64,000 bases of DNA. It comes from Actinomadura macrotermitis. Lineage in GTDB: Bacteria > Actinomycetota > Actinomycetes > Streptosporangiales > Streptosporangiaceae. A model generated the notes under the pieces. That model searched no databases and was not told the DNA's origin. It was given only the letters and a program-made list of their open reading frames with translations. Positions within the stretch are counted from its first letter, which is position 1; every line of letters begins with the position of its first letter. The position numbers were made by a program, and so were the translations under genes. The DNA is taken from the NCBI RefSeq assembly GCF_009604375.1, contig NZ_WEGH01000004.1, positions 558,001-622,000 of the forward strand, read 5' to 3'. Shown here in pieces: positions 24,131-31,227 of this stretch.

Positions 24131-26647
24131 TCAGGCCAGCTCGACCTCGACGGTCAGGACGCCCGAGCCGTCCGCCAGCGTCAGGTCGGCGATCCGGCCC
24201 GCCGCCGCCAGGTCGTCCCGGACGATCCGCGTGCCGTCCGCGCCGCGCACGACCGCGCGGGCCACGTCGGCGCGCATGGACGCCTTCGCCGCGGACTTGG
24301 CCTTGCGGACCTGCCGCAGCGCCTCGGCCGTCGCGGCCAGCACCGCCGGGTCGCCGCCGGACGGCAGCTCACCCGCCGCCGGCCACTCCGCCAGGTGCAC
24401 CGACCCCTCGCGCCACCAGGACCAGACCTCCTCGGTGACGAACGGCAGGATGGGCGCGAACAGCCGCAGCAGCACCGACAGCGCCGTGCGCAGCGCCGCC
24501 CGCGCCGACTGCGCCTCGGCGCCCTCCCCGTACGCGCGGGACTTGACCAGCTCCAGATAGTCGTCGCAGAACTCCCAGAAGAACCGCTCGGTCCGCTCCA
24601 GCGCCCGGGTGTAGTCATAGCCGTCGAAGCCCTGCGTGGCCTCCTCGACCACGCGCGCCAGCGACGCCAGCATCGCCAGGTCCAGCGGCTCGGTGACCGC
24701 CGCGTCCTCGGCGGCCTCGCCGAAGCCGAGGACGAACTTGGAGGCGTTCAGCAGCTTGATGGCCAGCCGCCGGCCGACCTTGATCTGCCCGGTGTCGAAC
24801 GCGGTGTCGGTGCCGGGGCGCCCGTTGGCCGCCCAGTAGCGGACCGCGTCCGAGCCGTACTCCTCCAGCAGCGCGATCGGGGTGACCACGTTGCCCTTGG
24901 ACTTGGACATCTTCTTGCGGTCGGGGTCCAGGATCCAGCCCGACAGCGCCACGTCGGACCACGGCAGCGAGCCGTGCTCCAGATCGGCCCGCACCACCGT
25001 GGAGAACAGCCAGGTGCGGATGATGTCGTGCGCCTGCGGCCGCAGGTCGAACGGGAACACCCGGCCGAACAGGTCCGCGTCGCGCTCCCAGCCGCCGGCG
25101 ATCTGCGGCGTCAGCGACGAGGTCGCCCAGGTGTCCATGACGTCGGGGTCGGCCGTGAAGCCGCCGGCCTTGCCGCGCTGGTCCTCGGTGTAGCCGGGCG
25201 GCGTCTCGGCCGACGGGTCGACCGGCAGCGCCGACTCCGGCGGGACGATCGGCGCGCCGTGGTCGGGCTCGCCCGCCTCGTCCAGCGGGTACCAGACCGG
25301 GATCGGCACGCCGAAGAACCGCTGCCGCGAGATCAGCCAGTCGCCGTTCAGGCCCTCCACCCAGTTGTCGTAGCGGGCCCGCATGTAGGACGGGTGCCAC
25401 TTCAGCTCGGCGCCGCGGGCGAGCAGCCGGTCGCGCTGCGCCGCGTCCCGGCCGCCGTTGCGGATGTACCACTGCCGGGTGGTGACGATCTCCAGGGGCT
25501 TGCTGCCCTTCTCGTAGAACTTCACCGGCCGGGTGATCTTGCGCGGCTCGCCGTCCAGGTCGCCGGACTCGCGCAGCAGCTCCACCACGCGTTCCTTGGC
25601 CGAGAAGACCGTCTTGCCGGCCAGCTCGTCGTAGGGGTGCGCCGGGACGCCGGCCGGCGGCTCGGCGGCCAGGCGGCCGTCCCAGTCCAGGACGGCGCGG
25701 GTCGGCAGGTCCAGCTCGCGCCACCACACCACGTCGGTGACGTCGCCGAACGTGCAGATCATCGCGATGCCGGTGCCCTTCTCGGGGTCGGCGAGGCGGT
25801 GCGGCAGCACCGGGACCTCGACATCGAACAGCGGCGTCCGCACGGTCGTGCCGAACAGCTCCCGGTAGCGCTCGTCGTCGGGGTGGGCGACCAGCGCGAC
25901 GCACGCGGGCAGCAGCTCGGGCCGGGTCGTCTCGATGTAGACGGGCCGCTCGTCACCATGGAAACGGATCTTGTAGAAGGCGCCGGGGTGCTCGCGGTCC
26001 TCCAGCTCGGCCTGCGCGACGGCGGTGCGGAAGGTGACGTCCCACAGCGTCGGCGCCTCGGACAGGTACGCCTCGCCGCGCGCCAGGTTGCGCAGGAACG
26101 CGCGCTGCGACGCGGCCCGCGAGTCGTCGCCGATCGTGGTGTACAGGTGGTTCCAGTCGACCGACAGGCCGACGCGGCGCCACATCTCCTCGAACGCCTT
26201 CTCGTCGACCTCGGTGAGCCGCTCGCACAGCTCGATGAAGTTGCGCCGCGACACCGGGACCTGCCTCTTGGGGTCGGGCTTGGCCGGCGGCTCGAAGGCG
26301 GGGTCGTAGGGCAGCGACGGGTCGCACCGCACCCCGAAGTAGTTCTGGACGCGCCGCTCGGTCGGCAGCCCGTTGTCGTCCCACCCCATCGGGTAGAACA
26401 CCGCGCGCCCGCGCATGCGCTGGTAGCGGGCGACGGCGTCGGTGTGGGTGTAGGAGAAGACGTGCCCGACGTGCAGGGACCCGCTGACGGTCGGCGGCGG
26501 CGTGTCGATCGAGTAGACCTCGGCCCGGGACTTCGAGCGGTCGAAGCGGTAGGTGCCGGCGTCCTCCCAGACGCGTACCCACTTGTCCTCCAGGCCGTCC
26601 AGGGAGGGCTTGGCGGGGACGTTCGGCGTACGCGGCTGATCTGTCAT
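24131..26647 (-). CDS. valS: Valine--tRNA ligase
   Basis: An 838-residue class I aminoacyl-tRNA synthetase. The HIGH-type motif is GSLHVGHVFSYTHTDA (about residue 52), the KMSKS motif is in RKKMSKSKGNVV, and the WYIRNGGRD and DTWATSSLTPQI segments identify ValRS; a CP1 editing domain lies between. It is of the type with a relatively short C-terminal coiled coil. The ATG at 26647 gives MTDQPRTPN. The frame is open for another 160 codons upstream but is not protein-like. It ends four bases from the stop of the convergent TetR gene. Confidence 0.97.
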   Translation of the reverse strand: MTDQPRTPNVPAKPSLDGLEDKWVRVWEDAGTYRFDRSKSRAEVYSIDTPPPTVSGSLHVGHVFSYTHTDAVARYQRMRGRAVFYPMGWDDNGLPTERRVQNYFGVRCDPSLPYDPAFEPPAKPDPKRQVPVSRRNFIELCERLTEVDEKAFEEMWRRVGLSVDWNHLYTTIGDDSRAASQRAFLRNLARGEAYLSEAPTLWDVTFRTAVAQAELEDREHPGAFYKIRFHGDERPVYIETTRPELLPACVALVAHPDDERYRELFGTTVRTPLFDVEVPVLPHRLADPEKGTGIAMICTFGDVTDVVWWRELDLPTRAVLDWDGRLAAEPPAGVPAHPYDELAGKTVFSAKERVVELLRESGDLDGEPRKITRPVKFYEKGSKPLEIVTTRQWYIRNGGRDAAQRDRLLARGAELKWHPSYMRARYDNWVEGLNGDWLISRQRFFGVPIPVWYPLDEAGEPDHGAPIVPPESALPVDPSAETPPGYTEDQRGKAGGFTADPDVMDTWATSSLTPQIAGGWERDADLFGRVFPFDLRPQAHDIIRTWLFSTVVRADLEHGSLPWSDVALSGWILDPDRKKMSKSKGNVVTPIALLEEYGSDAVRYWAANGRPGTDTAFDTGQIKVGRRLAIKLLNASKFVLGFGEAAEDAAVTEPLDLAMLASLARVVEEATQGFDGYDYTRALERTERFFWEFCDDYLELVKSRAYGEGAEAQSARAALRTALSVLLRLFAPILPFVTEEVWSWWREGSVHLAEWPAAGELPSGGDPAVLAATAEALRQVRKAKSAAKASMRADVARAVVRGADGTRIVRDDLAAAGRIADLTLADGSGVLTVEVELA

Positions 26648-26776
26648 GTCCCAATGGTATTGACAGGGCCGGCGCCGCCGCATGCCGATTCCCCTGTGTC
26701 CCGCGGTGATCCGCGCCCCTGCGGGGGTACACGCATCCGATAGCGTCGGACCAGGATTGGACGAGGGAGGACGAGG

Positions 26777-27064
26777 ATGGCTGACAGAGGCGACATGGGC
26801 TGGCGGGTACTCGCCGCGGGCTCGGCGTTCGCGGGCGGCTTCGTCGCCAAGAAGGCGATCGCGGCCGCCTGGAAGAAGAGCACCGGCAAGGAGCCGCCGA
26901 CCAACCCCGAGTCGCCGGAGGTCGCGCTCAGCGAGGCGATCGGCTGGATCGTGGTCATGGGCATCGGCGTGGAGGTGGCGCGGCTGCTGGCCACGCGGGC
27001 CGCGGCGCGGCAGTGGGCCAAGGGCACCGGCGCGCTCCCGGCGCACCTGAAGGCCGAGGTCTGA
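26777..27064 (+). CDS. DUF4235 domain-containing membrane protein
   Basis: A 95-residue protein with a family pattern GWRVLAAGSAFAGGFVAKKA...AAWKKSTGKEPPTNPESPEV followed by a hydrophobic helix (AIGWIVVMGIGVEVARLL). Small actinobacterial envelope-associated protein of unknown role. GGGAGGACGAGG precedes the ATG. It diverges from valS with 129 bases between them, which must hold both promoters. Confidence 0.9.
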   Translation: MADRGDMGWRVLAAGSAFAGGFVAKKAIAAAWKKSTGKEPPTNPESPEVALSEAIGWIVVMGIGVEVARLLATRAAARQWAKGTGALPAHLKAEV

Positions 27065-27113
27065 CGGCGCATTGGACCGGGGGTCAATTACGGCCCCCGC
27101 CCGGCGCCTGCGT

Positions 27114-27152
27114 ATCGTGGTCGATCCCGGCAAGGAAGGGATCGACCACGAT
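27114..27152 (+). promoter_or_regulatory. 15-bp perfect hairpin carrying the Shine-Dalgarno in its loop
   Basis: The left arm 27114-27128 (ATCGTGGTCGATCCC) and right arm 27138-27152 are perfect complements; the nine-base loop is GGCAAGGAA. The right arm ends inside the ATG at 27151, so in RNA the start codon's first two bases are paired while AAGGA is displayed in the loop. In DNA it would be a long operator-like dyad. Either reading implies control of the following gene. Confidence 0.7.
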
Positions 27153-27750
27153 GCTCCCCCTGGACAAGGTCTCGCTGCCCTACGAGAAGGCGCTGCGGGC
27201 CGAGCGCTTCCGGTTGATCGAGACCCTGGAGTCGCTGCCCGACGAGGAGTTCGACGCCGGCCCGACGCTCTGCACCGCCTGGGCCCCGCGCGACGTCCTC
27301 GGCCACGTGATCGGCCTCGACTACCTGCTCAGCTCCTATCTCCCCTACCGCGGCAAGATCAACGCCGCGAACCAGGCGCAGGCCGACAAGGTGCGCGCGC
27401 TGCCGCGGGCGCGGCTGATGGAGTGGGCCCGGCACTGGGCCGCCAGCCCCAGCGCGACCAGCCGGCTCGGCGCCCCGATCCTGCTCGGTGACCTCGGCGT
27501 GCACCACCAGGACGTGGTCCGCGGGCTCGGCCGGGAGCGGCGGGTGCCGGACGAGGTGGCCACCGCGATCTTCCGGGAGGGGCTGCAGCTCAGCCTGTGG
27601 CTGAACCGGCGGGTGCTGCGGCACCGGCTGGTGCCGACCGACGGGCACCGTCCGGTCGGACGCGGCCCGCAGGTGCGCGGCACCCGTGAGGCGCTCGGCA
27701 TGTGGCTGACCGGCCGGGACTCGGTCACCGGAGAGCTGGAGTTCGCCTGA
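27151..27750 (+). CDS. Maleylpyruvate isomerase N-terminal (DinB-like, TIGR03083) family protein
   Basis: A 199-residue, four-helix DinB-like protein. Motifs are ERFRLIETLESLPDEEF, CTAWAPRDVLGHVIGLDYLL and DLGVHHQDVVRGLG; the histidines in GHV and HHQD are the usual metal ligands. Members use or are thought to use mycothiol as cofactor in isomerisation or detoxification. The ATG at 27151 is supported by AAGGAAGGG about 10 bases upstream, within a strong hairpin. A paralogue lies at 49906-50553. Confidence 0.88.
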   Translation: MLPLDKVSLPYEKALRAERFRLIETLESLPDEEFDAGPTLCTAWAPRDVLGHVIGLDYLLSSYLPYRGKINAANQAQADKVRALPRARLMEWARHWAASPSATSRLGAPILLGDLGVHHQDVVRGLGRERRVPDEVATAIFREGLQLSLWLNRRVLRHRLVPTDGHRPVGRGPQVRGTREALGMWLTGRDSVTGELEFA

Positions 27751-27756
27751 ACCGGT

Positions 27757-27788
27757 CGTGCGGCGCGTCCCGGGGGACGCGCCGCACG
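27757..27788. terminator. Bidirectional hairpin terminator
   Basis: Arms of 15 bases (CGTGCGGCGCGTCCC and its complement) separated by GG, lying between the stops of two convergent genes (27750 and 27798). There is no U tract, as is usual for GC-rich actinomycetes. Confidence 0.75.
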
Positions 27789-27797
27789 GCCGCGGGG

Positions 27798-28619
27798 CTA
27801 ACGCTTGGCTTCGCCGAGCTCAGGGGGGAGGCCCGGCAGGGGGGCGGGTCCGCCGCGCAGGTCGCCGCGGACCTTGCCGGCCAGCCTCTTGGTGGCCGTC
27901 CGGTTGAGGGCCGCGCCGGCGGCGGCGCCGGTGAGGAACGGCCCCATGGTCGTCAAGCTGCGGCCGAGGGTCTTCAGCAGCCGTTTGCGCAGGGCCTGTT
28001 TGGCGGTGGTGCCGAGCATGTTGGCCAGGGAACCGCCCTCCAGCGGGTTCACGCCGCGCTGCTTGGCCCAGGAGGTCAGGAACGCCGCGGCGCGCACCGC
28101 GCCCGAGCCCTCCACCCGCACGCCGTAGACCTCGTGCAGCTCGGCGAGCATCTTGACCTCGATCGCCGCCACCACCAGGGACTCGGCGGCGAGCTGGGCC
28201 GGCGCGGTGAGCAGCAGCGGCGGAGCGGCGAACTCCACCGCGGCGAGCGCGCCGCCGGCCGCGCCGACGGCGGTGGTGGCGTTGCTGGCCGCCTTCACCA
28301 GGCTGTCGGCGAGTTCCTCGCCGGCCAGGCCGTGGTGGTGGGCGCTCAGCGTCTCCAGATCACGGATCGGGATGTGCGGGCCGGCGGCGACCAGCAGGTC
28401 GGCCAGCCACTTGCCGCGGCCCACGCCCGCGGCGCCCGCGCGGCGCGCGCTGTGGCCGAGCAGCCGCGCCAGGCGGCCGAGCATGCGCCCGCGGGTCTCG
28501 TGGTCCATCGCCTCGTCACCGGAGAGCCGGCCGATCAGCTCACCGATCTCGGCGGAGCCGCCGTCGTGCGACGGCTCCACATCTCGTGCGTCTCGTGCGT
28601 CGTGCTGTTCTCCCGGCAC
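27798..28619 (-). CDS. EcsC-like conserved protein
   Basis: A protein of about 273 residues, rich in Ala and Leu helices (TAPAQLAAESLVVAAIEVKMLAELHEVYGV) with a glycine-rich end, TMGPFLTGAAAGAALNRTATKRLA, resembling the EcsC family. It probably associates with the membrane; function unknown. GTG 28619 is chosen because AAGGAG lies six bases upstream. A GTG at 28652 that overlaps the DUF4193 stop is possible. It follows DUF4193 as in the equivalent region of Streptomyces genomes, as far as I recall. Confidence 0.8.
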   Translation of the reverse strand: MPGEQHDARDARDVEPSHDGGSAEIGELIGRLSGDEAMDHETRGRMLGRLARLLGHSARRAGAAGVGRGKWLADLLVAAGPHIPIRDLETLSAHHHGLAGEELADSLVKAASNATTAVGAAGGALAAVEFAAPPLLLTAPAQLAAESLVVAAIEVKMLAELHEVYGVRVEGSGAVRAAAFLTSWAKQRGVNPLEGGSLANMLGTTAKQALRKRLLKTLGRSLTTMGPFLTGAAAGAALNRTATKRLAGKVRGDLRGGPAPLPGLPPELGEAKR

Positions 28620-28639
28620 CGGCAGCTCCTTGTCAAGGG

Positions 28640-28936
28640 TCAGGCGGCGCACTCACGGCAGATCGGCTGGCCGTTCTTCTCGGTCGCCAGCTGGCTGCGG
28701 TGGTGCACCAGGAAGCAGCGCGTGCAGGTGAACTCGTCGGCCTGGCGCGGCACGACCCGGAAGGTCAGCTCCTCGTTCGACAGGTCGGCACCGGGAAGCT
28801 CGGCGACCTCGCCGGCGTCCAGGTCCTCGTCGATGATGCTGGCCGCCTTGTCGGCACGCCGGGCCTGGAGCTCCTGAAGGCTGTCCTCGTTGATGTCGTC
28901 GTCGGTCTTGCGTGGGCTGTCATAGTCGGTCGCCAT
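28640..28936 (-). CDS. DUF4193 zinc-ribbon protein
   Basis: A 98-residue acidic protein ending in a zinc ribbon: CTRC at about 70-73 and CREC at 93-96, with the conserved LVHHRSQLA between. It begins MATDYDSPRKTDDDINEDSLQELQ, as do its actinobacterial relatives. It is ubiquitous in actinobacteria and of unknown function; a nucleic acid or RNA polymerase-associated role is conceivable. ATG start. Confidence 0.93.
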   Translation of the reverse strand: MATDYDSPRKTDDDINEDSLQELQARRADKAASIIDEDLDAGEVAELPGADLSNEELTFRVVPRQADEFTCTRCFLVHHRSQLATEKNGQPICRECAA

Positions 28937-29474
28937 GTTGTCTCCATCCCCCTCGATGCTTTATGCGCCCCGTCGCGCGGATCTAACGCTCGGGGGGCCG
29001 TTCTTGTGCCCGATCCGGGCCGGAAATTCTGTCACGGGCGGTGAACTGCGACACACGAGGCGCGACCGGTCTCGGCAGTGACACCGATCACCCGGATTGA
29101 GACCTCACAATGTGGCGTATGTCACTTTCCGGGTAGCTTGTCACGACCTGGATCAGGACCCGCGGCACCTGTCAGAGCGACCTGCGGCGGCGGGATCATA
29201 TCTCTCCCCGGAGCCTTGCGCGCGCCAACCGGGCCGTGGCGCCCGCCGGCCCGCGGCACGGGAACGGTCCCGCGGTGACGCCGCGTCGAACGAACGGCGT
29301 CCCGGGCTGAACCGGACACGCCAGTGAAACGTCTGAACTAACGCGATATCGTGCCCGCCTGAGGTTGGGTGGGCCCCAAGCACGGCGACGCGACGGCTAT
29401 GGCCGGGGCGGCCCGTTTCCGGGGCCGTTCCCTCCCACGGGCTTTCTTCTCACTGTGGGTCACTGGAGGAACAG
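28937..29474. other. Gene-free stretch of 538 bases
   Basis: It separates DUF4193 (minus) from the first kinase (plus), so it should hold two promoters. Several short frames cross it on both strands but none has codon-like character. A weak dyad (GACGCCG...CGGCGTC, about 29276-29300) is the only structure noted. GGAGGAACAG just before 29475 is the kinase ribosome binding site. Confidence 0.5.
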
Positions 29475-31139
29475 ATGCCGGATGCCGCTCCGCTGGAGCC
29501 AGGCGATCCCCGCGCACTTGGTCAGTTCGAGGTCGTCGGGCGTCTCGGCGCGGGCGGGCAGGGCGCGGTCTTCCTCGGCCGGCCGCGCGGCGGCGGCGAG
29601 TACGTCGCCATCAAGCTGCTGCACGCCCAGATGGCCTCCGACCCGTCCGCGCGGGCCCGCTTCACCCGCGAGGTCGCGGCCGCGCAGAAGGTCGAGCCGT
29701 TCTGCACCGCCCGGGTGCTCGAGGCCGACGTGCACGGCGACCAGCCCTACGTGGTCAGCGAGTTCATCGACGGCCCGTCGCTGCACGACGTGATCGCGCA
29801 CAACGGCCCGTTCGGCAAGGCCGAGCTGGAGCGCCTGGCCATCGGCACGGTGACCGCCCTCGCGGCCATCCACGAGGCCGGCATCGTGCACCGCGACTTC
29901 AAGCCCAACAACGTCATGCTGGCCTCCGACGGCCCGCGCGTGGTGGACTTCGGCATCGCGCGCACCGTCAACTCCCAGGAGAGCGCAGTCACCGCGACCG
30001 GCATGGTGGTCGGCACGCCCGGCTACCTGGCCCCCGAGCAGCTGACCGGCGCCCCGCTGACCCCCGCGGTGGACATCTTCGCCTGGGCCGCGACGATGGT
30101 GTTCGCCGGAACCGGCCAGTCGCCGTTCGAGGCCGACACCCTCCCGGTCATCATCAACCGGATCCTGAACGAGGAGCCGGACCTGTCGGCGCTGCCGGCC
30201 GGCCCGCTGCGCGACCTGATCGGCCGCTGCCTGTCCAAGGACGCCGGGCTGCGCCCGCCGGCCGCGCAGCTGCTGCTGCACCTGCTGAGCTCGGCGGGCG
30301 CGGCGCCCGCGGGCCAGGCCGACTCCGAGGAGCTGCTGAACCAGGGCACCCGGATCGCCGCGCAGCTGCCCGCGCCGCCGCCGGTCCCGGCCGCCCGGCA
30401 GGCGCCGCCGCCGCACATGATCACGCCCCCGCCGATGCCGATGAACCAGGGCGGCATGCCCGGCATGGGCGCCATGGGCGGTCCGCCCACCCCGCCGCCG
30501 ATGCCGATGTACCAGGGCGGTCCCGGCCAGCAGCCGCCGATGCCGCTGCGCCAGCCCGGCCCGCCCATGCCCGGTCCCGGCATGCCGGGACCGGCCTACG
30601 GGCCGCCCAAGCAGTCGTCGGGCTCCAACCCCGGCGTCGCGATCGGCATCGGGTGCGGCGTGCTCGCGCTGATCGGCGTCATCGTGCTGGTGGTGCTGAT
30701 CGTCATCGGCAGCAAGAAGGACGACGACCCGACGCCGATCCGGCCGACCCTCACCTACTCGCCGCCGACCAGCGGCGCGCTCGGCGACGGCATCATCGGC
30801 ACCTGGAAGGGCACCGGCTACCAGCCGGGCACCGACGCCGACTCGCGGAACTTCGAGCCGAAGTTCTACCTGCTCGGCAAGTCGGGCACGGCGATGTACG
30901 TCTACCCGTCCGCCTCGCACATCACCTGCATCACCCGGCTGACGCTGCAGTCGGGCGGCAACGGCGACGACAAGCTGGTCTACCGCGAGACCGCCATCTC
31001 GACCAACAAGAGCCAGTGCGCCGACGGGTACGTCACCTTCTACAACCCCGGCTCCAGCAGCATGCGGTGGGAGTGGCGGTCCGACAGCAAGCAGTACTCC
31101 ACGACGGCCGAAGCGTACGGCACCGTCACCAAGCAGTAG
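29475..31139 (+). CDS. Membrane Ser/Thr protein kinase with extracellular domain
   Basis: A 554-residue PknB-type kinase. The glycine loop is GRLGAGGQGAVFLG, the lysine is K47 (VAIK), the catalytic loop HRDFKPNN has D141, and DFG has D158; GTPGYLAPEQ closes the activation segment. A Pro/Met/Gly-rich linker (about 298-385) leads to one transmembrane helix at about 388-412 and an exported domain of 140 residues with two cysteines (HITC, KSQC) that may form a disulfide. The unknown sensor domain begins near TWKGTGYQPG. It is followed by a paralogous kinase after a terminator-like hairpin. Confidence 0.96.
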   Translation: MPDAAPLEPGDPRALGQFEVVGRLGAGGQGAVFLGRPRGGGEYVAIKLLHAQMASDPSARARFTREVAAAQKVEPFCTARVLEADVHGDQPYVVSEFIDGPSLHDVIAHNGPFGKAELERLAIGTVTALAAIHEAGIVHRDFKPNNVMLASDGPRVVDFGIARTVNSQESAVTATGMVVGTPGYLAPEQLTGAPLTPAVDIFAWAATMVFAGTGQSPFEADTLPVIINRILNEEPDLSALPAGPLRDLIGRCLSKDAGLRPPAAQLLLHLLSSAGAAPAGQADSEELLNQGTRIAAQLPAPPPVPAARQAPPPHMITPPPMPMNQGGMPGMGAMGGPPTPPPMPMYQGGPGQQPPMPLRQPGPPMPGPGMPGPAYGPPKQSSGSNPGVAIGIGCGVLALIGVIVLVVLIVIGSKKDDDPTPIRPTLTYSPPTSGALGDGIIGTWKGTGYQPGTDADSRNFEPKFYLLGKSGTAMYVYPSASHITCITRLTLQSGGNGDDKLVYRETAISTNKSQCADGYVTFYNPGSSSMRWEWRSDSKQYSTTAEAYGTVTKQ

Positions 31140-31153
31140 GGGCGCCCTGATCG

Positions 31154-31187
31154 ACAGGGGCCCGGCGTGCACGCGCCGGGCCCCTGT
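31154..31187 (+). terminator. Hairpin terminator between the two kinase genes
   Basis: A 14-bp perfect stem (ACAGGGGCCCGGCG and complement) around a six-base loop, starting 15 bases after the first kinase stop and 41 bases before the second start. The kinases are therefore probably separate transcripts or the hairpin attenuates read-through. Confidence 0.75.
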
Positions 31188-31227
31188 GATCTTCCCAGCG
31201 CGTCGCCCACCCCCCGGAAGGAACGCC

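Noticed and set aside
26648..27133. N-terminal extension of ValS by 160 residues
   Set aside because: The extension is antisense to DUF4235 and not protein-like, and a normal ValRS N terminus begins at ATG 26647.
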